A stretch of DNA of 25,182 nt from assembly GCA_964613045.1 (NCBI GenBank), contig CAZTFS010000021.1, forward strand, positions 1-25,182, given 5' to 3'. This document shows positions 15,641-22,664 of this stretch, piece after piece. A model generated the notes under the pieces. It ran no database searches and was not told the DNA's origin. It saw only the letters and a program-made list of their open reading frames with translations. The first letter of the stretch is position 1; each line of letters opens with the position of its first letter. The DNA is from UBA1081 sp964613045. GTDB lineage: Bacteria; Bacillota; Clostridia; Oscillospirales; Acutalibacteraceae. Made by a program: the position numbers and the translations under genes.

Positions 15641-15670
15641 TAAAAATGACCTGCATTTTTTGTGCAGGTC
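15641..15670 (-). terminator. Orphan terminator-like hairpin upstream of oadB
   Basis: GACCTGCA and TGCAGGTC (15648-15655 and 15663-15670) form a perfect 8-bp stem with a 7-nt loop, followed on the minus strand by ATTTTTATG. It lies upstream of the oadB promoter, and I see no minus-strand gene that would end there. Confidence 0.6.
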
Positions 15671-15889
15671 GTCACTTTTCAGTGTATTATAAATTTACAG
15701 CTACATATCCTGAAGGAGTCATCTGTCACAGACAATAACGGTAAAATCAAACTCATCAATAGGCTTTTTTTCCCACAAGCATAAAAATGGTTACAAATAC
15801 CGCAAAAATAATTATATTTTCTATTTTAGAATTATAATATGCTGTTATAGGTGTAAAATAAGAAAAACAATAATTCGTCGGAGGATTTC
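15671..15889. other. AT-rich intergenic region before coaX, no gene seen
   Basis: No ORF with a convincing start was found on either strand. A minus-strand frame ending at 15756 encodes a short hydrophobic stretch (IENIIIFAVFVTIFMLVG) but has no start codon before its last few residues and could be a gene remnant. TATAAT at 15833-15838 is a plausible coaX -10 box without a clear -35. AAACAATAATTCGTC (15865-15879) resembles the end of the palindromic repeat. Confidence 0.5.
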
Positions 15890-16666
15890 ATGATGTTATT
15901 AGCTGTTGACATAGGCAATACCAATATTACTATCGGACTGTACTCTGAAGATAAGCTCATTTTTGTTTCAAGACTTGCTACTGAAAGACTACACATGCCC
16001 GATCAGTACGCCGCCGAGCTTTCCGCCATTTTCAGTCTTCATTCGATCAACACTTCCGACTTTGAGGGAGCAATCATATGCTCAGTTGTACCCGAGCTTA
16101 CCAATGTAATAAAGGAAGCTGTTGGTTTTATCACGGGACACACTCCCCTTATTATCGGACCGGGTGTAAAAACAGGTCTGAATATCAAGATCGATAATCC
16201 TGCTCAACTGGGTGCTGATTTGGTGGCAGGTGCAGTCGGTGCGATCGAAAAATATCCCCTGCCCTGCCTTGTTCTGGATATGGGCACGGCTACAAAGATC
16301 AGCATAATTGATTCCAAAGGCAACTACAGAGGCTGTACGATCTCTCCGGGTGTAAAATTATCTCTTAACGCTCTTTCCTCAGGTGCATCTCAGCTTTCAG
16401 CCATCTCTCTTGATGCACCGCCCAGTGCAATCGGAACAAATACCGTTACAAGTATGCAGGCAGGTATCGTTCTCGGGAATGCGGCCATGATAGAGGGACT
16501 TTGCGGAAGAATTGAAGACTCCCTCGGCGAAAAATCGGCTTCAATAGTAGCGACAGGCGGAATTGCCGCAGATATCATACGCTACTGCAACATGGATATA
16601 ACATACGACCCCGACCTGATCCTTGACGGACTGAGAGTTATATATAATAAAAATACAAAACAATAA
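15890..16666 (+). CDS. coaX: Type III pantothenate kinase
   Basis: A 258-residue cytoplasmic enzyme that phosphorylates pantothenate with ATP, the first step of coenzyme A synthesis. Motifs of the type III (CoaX) fold are DIGNTN (7-12), GADLVAGA (108-115) and DMGTATK (130-136), with a SPGVKLSLNALSSGASQL stretch at 152-169. Two ATG codons are in tandem. GGAGG (15880-15884) is five bases from the first and eight from the second (15893), so the second may be the true start. It is transcribed alone and ends at a strong terminator. Its stop codon lies within AAACAATAATTTGT, the same 14 bases that begin the palindromic repeats elsewhere in the window. Confidence 0.94.
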   Translation: MMLLAVDIGNTNITIGLYSEDKLIFVSRLATERLHMPDQYAAELSAIFSLHSINTSDFEGAIICSVVPELTNVIKEAVGFITGHTPLIIGPGVKTGLNIKIDNPAQLGADLVAGAVGAIEKYPLPCLVLDMGTATKISIIDSKGNYRGCTISPGVKLSLNALSSGASQLSAISLDAPPSAIGTNTVTSMQAGIVLGNAAMIEGLCGRIEDSLGEKSASIVATGGIAADIIRYCNMDITYDPDLILDGLRVIYNKNTKQ

Positions 16667-16671
16667 TTTGT
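16658..16671 (+). repeat. Repeat-end motif at the coaX stop codon
   Basis: AAACAATAATTTGT is identical to the first 14 bases of the palindromic repeat copies at 5375 and 19476. TAA is the coaX stop codon, as it is for the CNNM gene at the 19476 end. No repeat body follows. It may be a target site, a scar or coincidence in AT-rich DNA. Confidence 0.35.
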
Positions 16672-16685
16672 ATCATACTAAACAA

Positions 16686-16718
16686 CCGCATCGACAATAT
16701 GCCGATGCGGATATTTTT
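16686..16718 (+). terminator. coaX terminator
   Basis: CCGCATCG (16686-16693) pairs perfectly with CGATGCGG (16703-16710), with a 9-nt loop, and is followed by ATATTTTTAT. Confidence 0.85.
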
Positions 16719-17409
16719 ATATATCAAAATATGTACTTATTTTTTTTAACAAAGGCTTATAAACAAAGCACTTATCAAGAATTTTTCCGAAAAAGCTGAT
16801 AAGCAATCCGTTTAAAAGTGCCATTATCAGTGTGCCGACGCCGACACCGACGAATTTTCCGAAAAGAAGAAGCGACATTGCAACAGAGATAATAAGAAAA
16901 ACAAGATCGTTGATAATTTTAAATTTTCCACGGTCAAGAGAATATTTCTCACAGACAGCTTTTACAAAGAAATCATACACCTGGGGATATAAATATGTTC
17001 TGAAACACATTGCGATAGACAGCGATGTCAGACATATTCCCACGATAAAATACACTATTCTTACCGCAAAGGGAAGACTGCCGGGAGCTGTGATTTCGGG
17101 GTTAAAATGAGGTATAACAATACGCCACATATCAAGAAGTGCTCCGTAAAAAACACCTGTAAGAAACGAGCTGAAATATATCAGCTTTATCTTTCTTATC
17201 AGTATGCACAGTACAACAAACAGTACACCCTGAATCACGTACTCAGCCTGTCCGAATGTGAGAAAACCTAATTTCTGACTGAGAATATACGCAGGTGAAA
17301 CTATCATGGATAATCCGAAATCCGTCGCCGAGATCATTGCCACGGAAAAGGACAAAATAAGCAAAGAAATCACATAAAGCAATTCAGAGTGAAATGTAAT
17401 TTTTTTCAT
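16717..17409 (-). CDS. DUF6198/YczE-like integral membrane protein
   Basis: A 230-residue protein with about five to six transmembrane helices. The N-terminal part (SATDFGLSMIVSPAYILS, then FGQAEYVIQG) has the pattern of the YczE/YitT-like DUF6198 group of uncharacterised membrane proteins. The C-terminal half contains GVGVGTLIMALLNG. Its function is unknown. The start is supported by AAGGA about eight bases upstream. It follows folD on the same strand, but a terminator at 17424-17453 separates them, so its expression depends on read-through. Family assignment rests on pattern recognition. Confidence 0.72.
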   Translation of the reverse strand: MKKITFHSELLYVISLLILSFSVAMISATDFGLSMIVSPAYILSQKLGFLTFGQAEYVIQGVLFVVLCILIRKIKLIYFSSFLTGVFYGALLDMWRIVIPHFNPEITAPGSLPFAVRIVYFIVGICLTSLSIAMCFRTYLYPQVYDFFVKAVCEKYSLDRGKFKIINDLVFLIISVAMSLLLFGKFVGVGVGTLIMALLNGLLISFFGKILDKCFVYKPLLKKISTYFDI

Positions 17410-17423
17410 AGCAGTTTTTCCTT

Positions 17424-17453
17424 AAAAAATTCCGTATCTGCTGTCTGATACGG
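17424..17453 (-). terminator. Terminator between folD and the DUF6198 gene, with alternative pairings
   Basis: CCGTATC and GATACGG (17447-17453 and 17432-17438) form a 7-bp stem followed on the minus strand by AATTTTTT. A second CCCGTATC just upstream (17465-17472) could compete for the same GATACGG. TGCTGT/ACAGCA in the intervening sequence can also pair. The element lies in the leader of the membrane-protein gene, so partial termination or attenuation is possible. Confidence 0.65.
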
Positions 17454-17475
17454 GAACAGCAAAAGATACGGGCAA

Positions 17476-17504
17476 ATCAGAATTTGTCGTTCATTGACAA
17501 ATTA
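17476..17504 (-). repeat. Probable internally deleted remnant of the palindromic repeat
   Basis: Read on the minus strand from the folD stop codon, TAATTTGTCAATGAAC is followed by a stretch ending AAATTCTGAT. The first half matches the left end of the 130-bp repeat (TAATTTGTCAA), and the second matches its right end (AAATTCTGAT). Only the two ends remain, forming an 8-bp inverted repeat AATTTGTC/GACAAATT with a 7-nt loop. The folD TAA occupies the same place in the element as the stop codon of the CNNM gene. Confidence 0.45.
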
Positions 17505-18341
17505 ACGCTTTGCTGCTTCAAGCGTATTTTTCAGCAGCATGGTTATAGTCATAGGTCCTACTCCGCCGGGAACAGGAGTAATAAATGATGTCTTCTCAGC
17601 AACTGCATCAAAATCCACATCACCGCAGAGCTTGCCGTCTTCCATACGGTTTATACCGACGTCAAGCACAACCGCACCGTCTTTTACCATATCTGCTGTG
17701 ACAAATTTGGGTCTGCCTACGGCGGCAACAAGAATATCTGCCTGTTTTGTTATCTCCTTGAGATTCTCTGTTCTTGAATGGCACACCGTAACAGTAGCGT
17801 TATTTTTAAGCATCAGCATTGCCATCGGCTTGCCGACAATATTGCTTCTGCCGATAATAACACAATGCTTTCCCCCAATAGGAATATTATAATATTTGAG
17901 CATTTCAACCATTCCTGCAGGTGTACAGGGAGCAAATCTGTAATCCCCTGTCATTACCTTACCGCAATTCACGGGATGAAATGCATCAACATCCTTTTCC
18001 GGTGAGATCGAATTAAGCACCTTTTCCTCATCTATCTGTTTGGGAACGGGAAGCTGGCAAAGTATGCCGTGTACCTTTTCGTCTTTATTGAGCTTTTCTA
18101 TAAGATCAATAAGCTCCTGCGTAGTGGTAGCCTCCGGCAGAGCATACTCAAAAGAGTTCATGCCTGTCTGCTCGCAGCCTTTTTTCTTATTATTCACATA
18201 TACTCTTGAAGCAGGATCATTACCTACAATTATAACAGCAAGGCCGGGAGTAATACCCTTTGCTTTAAGCTCGCTTACTTCGTTGGTTATCTGTTCTCTG
18301 ACCGCTGCAGAAACTTCTTTACCGTCAATCCTCGTGTACAT
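17502..18341 (-). CDS. folD: Bifunctional methylenetetrahydrofolate dehydrogenase/cyclohydrolase
   Basis: A 279-residue cytoplasmic enzyme that interconverts 5,10-methylene-, methenyl- and 10-formyl-tetrahydrofolate, supplying one-carbon units. I take ATG at 18341 (MYTRIDGKEV) because family homology begins there and AGGAG lies upstream; the frame is open further (to 18428), but that part lies inside lgt. Visible motifs are catalytic Y48VNNK52, a 'LPVPKQID...SPEKDVDAFHPVN' block, PCTPAGMVEML, the NADP-binding GRSNIVGKPMAMLML and TPVPGGVGPMT near the end. Its start overlaps the lgt 3' end by 17 bases, which implies translational coupling. It is followed by a repeat remnant and a terminator. 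Confidence 0.95.
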   Translation of the reverse strand: MYTRIDGKEVSAAVREQITNEVSELKAKGITPGLAVIIVGNDPASRVYVNNKKKGCEQTGMNSFEYALPEATTTQELIDLIEKLNKDEKVHGILCQLPVPKQIDEEKVLNSISPEKDVDAFHPVNCGKVMTGDYRFAPCTPAGMVEMLKYYNIPIGGKHCVIIGRSNIVGKPMAMLMLKNNATVTVCHSRTENLKEITKQADILVAAVGRPKFVTADMVKDGAVVLDVGINRMEDGKLCGDVDFDAVAEKTSFITPVPGGVGPMTITMLLKNTLEAAKR

Positions 18342-19329
18342 CGCTTTCTGTCTCCTTTTCAGCCTGTTCCTTGGTTGCCTGCTCTCTTTCAAGTCTTTTC
18401 TTTTCAAAACCGAAGAAAGGCTTCGCATCTATATAGTAATCCACACCCTCAACAGGCTTCGGGTTCTTCTTTGTTTTTATCAGCATCACCACAAGTATGA
18501 CAGCACAAGCAACGACCAGTGCCACAGAAATAAGCTGTGAAACACGGATACTGCTGTTGCCGATATAAAGGCTGTCTGTTCTCAGCCCCTCAATGATAGT
18601 TCTGCCTATACCGTACCATATTCCGTAGCAAAGAAATATCTGACCGCTGAATTTACGGAATTTTCTGCATATTATATAAAGAAGCACAAAACCGACCATG
18701 CACCAGACAAATTCATAAAAGAATGTGGGATGAACAGGCTTTGCAGGGTCAACACCCGGCAACTCTGCCTGATGTCGGATTATATAATCGGCAATTTTTT
18801 CGCTCCACATACCGTATGAGCCGTTTGTGTTACCGCCGAATGCTTCCTGATTGGCATAATTACCCCATCTGCCGATTCCCTGTCCGATAAGAAGACTCAT
18901 GCCGACGCAATCGAGCAAATTATAAAAATTCAGTTTTTCAACTTTACATGTGATAAATGCCGCCAGAATACCGCCGATAATACCGCCGTAAATGGCAAGT
19001 CCGCCTTCCCATATCTTAAAAATATCAAGAAGATTGTCCTTATAATTATCCCAACTGAAGATACAGTAGTAAAGTCTTGCACCAACAATACCGCCCAACA
19101 TGCCGTAAATGAGCACATCTATCATCTTGCTAAGATCCATGTGCCATTTATATGCCATTCTGCCGCCGAAAAGAGCAGCAAGGATCAAACCAAAGCCTAT
19201 AATAACACCGTACCATTTGATTGAAAACTCATTTCCGCCTATAGAGAATTCACAAAAAACGGAGGAAACATTAAATACCTGATCTATACCGGCAAAAGTT
19301 ACCTCGGTTACATCTTGAAAAAATTTCAT
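18325..19329 (-). CDS. lgt: Prolipoprotein diacylglyceryl transferase
   Basis: A 334-residue membrane enzyme that transfers diacylglyceryl from phosphatidylglycerol to the lipobox cysteine of prolipoproteins, the first step of lipoprotein maturation. Seven or so transmembrane helices are visible, with the Lgt signature GRWGNYANQEAFG at 153-165. The residue that appears equivalent to Escherichia coli His103 is Tyr in GGLAIYGG (109-116). The C-terminus has an extra charged tail (KKRLEREQATKEQAEKE) not needed for the fold. AGAGGT lies seven bases before the start, directly against the end of repeat copy 2, so its ribosome binding site abuts the element. Probably in one transcription unit with the CNNM gene upstream and folD downstream. 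Confidence 0.93.
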   Translation of the reverse strand: MKFFQDVTEVTFAGIDQVFNVSSVFCEFSIGGNEFSIKWYGVIIGFGLILAALFGGRMAYKWHMDLSKMIDVLIYGMLGGIVGARLYYCIFSWDNYKDNLLDIFKIWEGGLAIYGGIIGGILAAFITCKVEKLNFYNLLDCVGMSLLIGQGIGRWGNYANQEAFGGNTNGSYGMWSEKIADYIIRHQAELPGVDPAKPVHPTFFYEFVWCMVGFVLLYIICRKFRKFSGQIFLCYGIWYGIGRTIIEGLRTDSLYIGNSSIRVSQLISVALVVACAVILVVMLIKTKKNPKPVEGVDYYIDAKPFFGFEKKRLEREQATKEQAEKETESDVHED

Positions 19330-19343
19330 AACATGACCTCTGA

Positions 19344-19476
19344 ATCAGAATTTATCAATGAACAATTTACAATTTTCAATGTACAATGATTTACAAAAAA
19401 CCGCATGCATCGCTACATCTGCACGATTGTAAATTGTAAATTGTACATTGTTAATTGGTTTGACAAATTATTGTTT
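19344..19476 (-). repeat. Palindromic interspersed repeat, copy 2 (inverted relative to copy 1)
   Basis: 133 bp, about 95 percent identical by eye to 5375-5501 when read on the minus strand. It carries one extra TTACAAT unit in the left arm and one T fewer in the central T-run. It fills almost the whole gap between the CNNM gene and lgt. Its first bases contain the CNNM stop codon, and its last bases touch the lgt ribosome binding site. It contains no gene; frames reading into it are spurious. Confidence 0.85.
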
Positions 19477-20943
19477 GTCTTCTTCCTTGTTTTTTCTGAG
19501 TCTTATCCGCTTCTCCTCCGCAGGTTCATTATCATCATCTTCCGATGCAGAATCATCTCTGGGAGTTATATCTATTCTTACCTTTGCTATTCGTTTATCC
19601 TCAACGGAAAGAACGGTAAATTTGAGATTATCGAACTCAACGGTATCCATATCTCCGTCCTTAGGAAGATATCCCAACTGACTTATGATAAAGCCTGCAA
19701 GGGTATCATAGTCATCCTGCGGAATTTCCGCACCTACAAGCTCATCAACTTCATCAATATCAGTATTACCCTCAACGGTGAAGGTAGTATCATTTATCTT
19801 TGCGATTTCTTCGGTCTCGTCATCATATTCGTCCTGAATATTACCCATTATGGACTCAACGATGTCTTCGAGAGTTACAAGACCTGCCGTACCGCCGTAT
19901 TCATCAACAACGATGGCCATCTGAATATGATTTTCGCTCATCTCGGCAAACAGTTTTCCGCATTTTTTTGTTTCGGGAACAAAATAAGCTTCCCTCATCA
20001 CTTCTCTTATAGTTTTATCCGCAGGCAGATCTTTGCCCACATATTCGAGCAGATCTTTAATATAGACCATACCGACGATATTATCGGGATCATCATCAAA
20101 AACAGGAATACGGGAATAACCGTCTGCAATAGCAACCTTAAGCACTTCGCTTACAGGTTCGTCAGCTTCAACGGCAGTCATATCCACACGGTGTGTCATA
20201 ATATCTCCGGCATCTATATCATCAAGCTCAAAGATATTGTTTATCATCTCAGCCTGGGTGTTTTCAATAACACCTTTCTCCTCACCGACATCGACCATCA
20301 TCAGAATTTCTTCCTCAGTGACATGTTCTTCGTCAGCGGAGGGATCAATACCGAAAAGCTTTACAACAGTATTGGTGGAAAATGCAAGCACCTTGACAAA
20401 GGGCTTTGTTACTTTCATAAATACAAGCAAAAAGCCGACGATCTTGTAAGAAATACTTTCAGCCTTCTGCATAGCGATCTTTTTAGGTACAAGCTCACCG
20501 AGAACAAGAGAAAAATAAGAAATAATGATAGTAATAAGAATAAGAGCTACAGTATCAATAACAGATACAGGCACAAAAGGAATCAACGGTGCAACCGCTT
20601 CTGTTATGATCGGTGTAAAGGAATCCGCAGCCGATGCACTGGTCAGGAAACCTGCAAGCGTTACACCAATCTGGATCATCGAGAGAAAATTCGATGAATT
20701 TTCGGTCAGCTTCATTATCTGCTTTGCTTTCTTATCTCCTTCATCAGCCAATCTCTCGATCTTCGTATCGTTAAGGGAGATTATTGCGATCTCACTCATA
20801 GCGAAGAATGCGTTTACGAGAATCAGCACAAACAAAAGCAAAATTTTTAAAAGAATTGATACAGCAGTGTTATCGCCGTCAGCAACGACTGTTGAAGAGG
20901 TCATTGCGAGCATAATAAGATTGCCGGGGGCAGGGTCATCCAT
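19468..20943 (-). CDS. CNNM/CBS-domain membrane protein (HlyC/CorC family)
   Basis: A 491-residue transporter-like protein. The N-terminal CNNM (DUF21) domain (about 25-210) has four hydrophobic segments with the FAMSEIAIISLN motif near the first. Two CBS domains follow (about 225-350, DIMTHRVDMTAVEADEPVSEVLKVA and the GTAGLVTLEDIVE region). The C-terminal CorC/HlyC domain covers about 365-450. Relatives are linked to Mg2+ or Co2+ export, and the name haemolysin is historical. A strong promoter lies upstream at 20982-21010, with AAAGGAGAGG before the start. The C-terminal tail is charged (EEKRIRLRKNKEEDKQ). The stop codon lies in the repeat-end motif CAATAATTTGTC. Confidence 0.9.
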   Translation of the reverse strand: MDDPAPGNLIMLAMTSSTVVADGDNTAVSILLKILLLFVLILVNAFFAMSEIAIISLNDTKIERLADEGDKKAKQIMKLTENSSNFLSMIQIGVTLAGFLTSASAADSFTPIITEAVAPLIPFVPVSVIDTVALILITIIISYFSLVLGELVPKKIAMQKAESISYKIVGFLLVFMKVTKPFVKVLAFSTNTVVKLFGIDPSADEEHVTEEEILMMVDVGEEKGVIENTQAEMINNIFELDDIDAGDIMTHRVDMTAVEADEPVSEVLKVAIADGYSRIPVFDDDPDNIVGMVYIKDLLEYVGKDLPADKTIREVMREAYFVPETKKCGKLFAEMSENHIQMAIVVDEYGGTAGLVTLEDIVESIMGNIQDEYDDETEEIAKINDTTFTVEGNTDIDEVDELVGAEIPQDDYDTLAGFIISQLGYLPKDGDMDTVEFDNLKFTVLSVEDKRIAKVRIDITPRDDSASEDDDNEPAEEKRIRLRKNKEEDKQ

Positions 20944-20981
20944 TCAGGATACCTCTCCTTTCAAAAATAATATTACATGTT

Positions 20982-21010
20982 ATTATAATATATGTCTGTC
21001 AATTTGTCAA
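20982..21010 (-). promoter_or_regulatory. Promoter of the CNNM/CBS gene
   Basis: On the minus strand TTGACA (21005-21010) and TATAAT (20982-20987), both perfect, are spaced by 17 bp. The -35 lies in AATTTGTCAAATACAATTAA (21001-21020), which resembles the left end of the palindromic repeat and may be a remnant of it. Confidence 0.75.
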
Positions 21011-21031
21011 ATACAATTAACAATTCATTAC

Positions 21032-21060
21032 TTGCTTTTTGTTCATTATTGTGATAATAT
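21032..21060 (+). promoter_or_regulatory. Putative promoter of the cytoplasmic metallophosphoesterase
   Basis: TTGCTT (21032-21037) and TAATAT (21055-21060) are spaced by 17 bp, about 34 bases before the start codon. It is divergent from the CNNM promoter. Confidence 0.45.
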
Positions 21061-21093
21061 TGACAATAGATAAATATACGAGGTCGTGATCTA

Positions 21094-22506
21094 ATGTTTA
21101 AAATTGCAATGATTGCCGATTTGCATCATTTTTCCGAAACCCTTACTGACGGCGGAAAAGCATATCATCTCAGAGAATCCTCTGATCAGAAATGTCTTGC
21201 CGAAACAGGTGCAATAATTGATGCAGCATTTGAAAATATCGCAGAAAGTGACTGCGATGCGGTTTTTATTGCAGGTGACATTTCAAACGACGGCGAAAAA
21301 GTATCTCACGACGAAATGCTTGTCAAGATAAAAGCACTTTCCGAAAAGAAAAAGGTTTATGTTATATATTCAACCCATGACTGGTGCTGTAACGGCGATG
21401 CAAAACGTTTTCAGGGCGATAAATACTTTAAAGATGTTGAGACCGTGACTGCCGGCTATCTTCGTGAATTTTACAAGGATTTCGGCGAAAATCAGGCTTA
21501 TGATACTTATGTAAACGAGATCGGTGCGGCTTCCTATGCGGTTAAGCTCAATGACAAGGTAAGACTTATCGGTCTGAACGATGACAAAAACGGTAAAGGC
21601 AAAGCCGGATACTGTGATGAGCATTTTGAATGGATACTCAGACAGGTAAAAGATGCAAAAGCAAACGGTGAAACAGTCATCGTTATGGAGCATCATCTTG
21701 TGCTTACAAATATTTCAAGACTTATAAACGGCGGTCAGATGATAGGTGATGCTGACGAAAGAGCCGAGGCTCTCGCCGAAGCAGGTGTCGATTTTATAGT
21801 CGTAGGTCACTCCCACATGCTCAGAACCACCCGATATGTTGCAAAAAACGGCAACGTGATGCATCAGATAAATTTAGGCTCCCTGTGCGGTCATCCTGCA
21901 TCTGTCACAACTCTTACAATAGATGACAAGGAATACAGGATAGATGTTGATTCCGTCGGAAGGTTCTCATACAACGGCAAGGAATACACCGCCGAATACA
22001 TAACCGAACATACAAAAAATGTACTTATGGGGCTTCTTTCCGCCGCCGCAAAGGATAAGGCTGAATTTATTTCGAGATTCAATGCGATCGACGAAAAACT
22101 CAAATACGACGGAAAATATTATAAGCTTATTTCAAAAGCCGCAAAGTGGTTGCTTAATGTAACTGTCGGAAAAGCCGGCAGACTTATCAATTTCTTCACA
22201 TTCGGCAAGGGCGTTAACAAAAAGGCATTAAAAGAGCTGAAAAACGACAATCTCATGTCTCATGTTATGGATATTTATCTGGGTGTGTTTGACGGCTCGA
22301 AGAAAAATTACGGCTCTGACAGTCCCGTCTACACTATCGTTAAAGACGTGGCTTCTCTGCCTGTCCGATTCAGCAATGTGTTCAAGATCAAGGCTCTGAG
22401 AAAAGAAAAGCTTCAAAAACTCTTTGCACAGATCGGTGAGATAGCAGAAGAGCTGACAAATCCCTCACTGCCCGACAACCAGCATTGCGTTATCGAAAAA
22501 GAATAA
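21094..22506 (+). CDS. Cytoplasmic calcineurin-like metallophosphoesterase with altered GNHD motif
   Basis: A 470-residue protein without signal peptide or membrane segment. The fold motifs appear in order: DLHH (9-12), GDISNDGE (61-68), a position where GNHD is expected but STHD stands (93-96), EHH (199-201) and GHSH (238-241). The Asn normally ligating metal 2 is thus Thr. The catalytic histidine and the rest are kept, so activity may be changed, not necessarily lost. Residues about 290-460 are a Lys-rich helical extension. Order and spacing of motifs parallel the secreted enzyme at 11124-12818. CGAGG about ten bases upstream supports the start. The SDR gene follows on the same strand. Substrate unknown. 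Confidence 0.82.
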   Translation: MFKIAMIADLHHFSETLTDGGKAYHLRESSDQKCLAETGAIIDAAFENIAESDCDAVFIAGDISNDGEKVSHDEMLVKIKALSEKKKVYVIYSTHDWCCNGDAKRFQGDKYFKDVETVTAGYLREFYKDFGENQAYDTYVNEIGAASYAVKLNDKVRLIGLNDDKNGKGKAGYCDEHFEWILRQVKDAKANGETVIVMEHHLVLTNISRLINGGQMIGDADERAEALAEAGVDFIVVGHSHMLRTTRYVAKNGNVMHQINLGSLCGHPASVTTLTIDDKEYRIDVDSVGRFSYNGKEYTAEYITEHTKNVLMGLLSAAAKDKAEFISRFNAIDEKLKYDGKYYKLISKAAKWLLNVTVGKAGRLINFFTFGKGVNKKALKELKNDNLMSHVMDIYLGVFDGSKKNYGSDSPVYTIVKDVASLPVRFSNVFKIKALRKEKLQKLFAQIGEIAEELTNPSLPDNQHCVIEKE

Positions 22507-22664
22507 AAAAATAAGCATAATATTGACCCGCTGAAATATCTTGACAACAATGACTCATACAATGCCCTAAAAGGATGCGGTGAGCGTTGGTTACAGGCGT
22601 AACAGTCACAAACGTCAATGACATTTTTGCGGTAATGACAAAACAGAAGAAAGGTGTTCAGTTT

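Noticed and set aside
15756..15860. Minus-strand hydrophobic frame upstream of oadB
   Set aside because: It has no start codon before its last nine residues and no ribosome binding site. It is at best a gene remnant.
18342..18428. 29-codon N-terminal extension of FolD
   Set aside because: It lies within the lgt coding region, and FolD homology and a ribosome binding site begin at 18341.
19405..20697. Long open frame of 430 codons on the plus strand
   Set aside because: It starts inside the palindromic repeat and runs antisense to the CNNM/CBS gene, which has clear domains. Its translation shows no family features.
22587..22664. 26-codon N-terminal extension of the SDR protein starting at TTG
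   Set aside because: The dehydrogenase fold starts at the ATG at 22665, which has a ribosome binding site. The extension has none.
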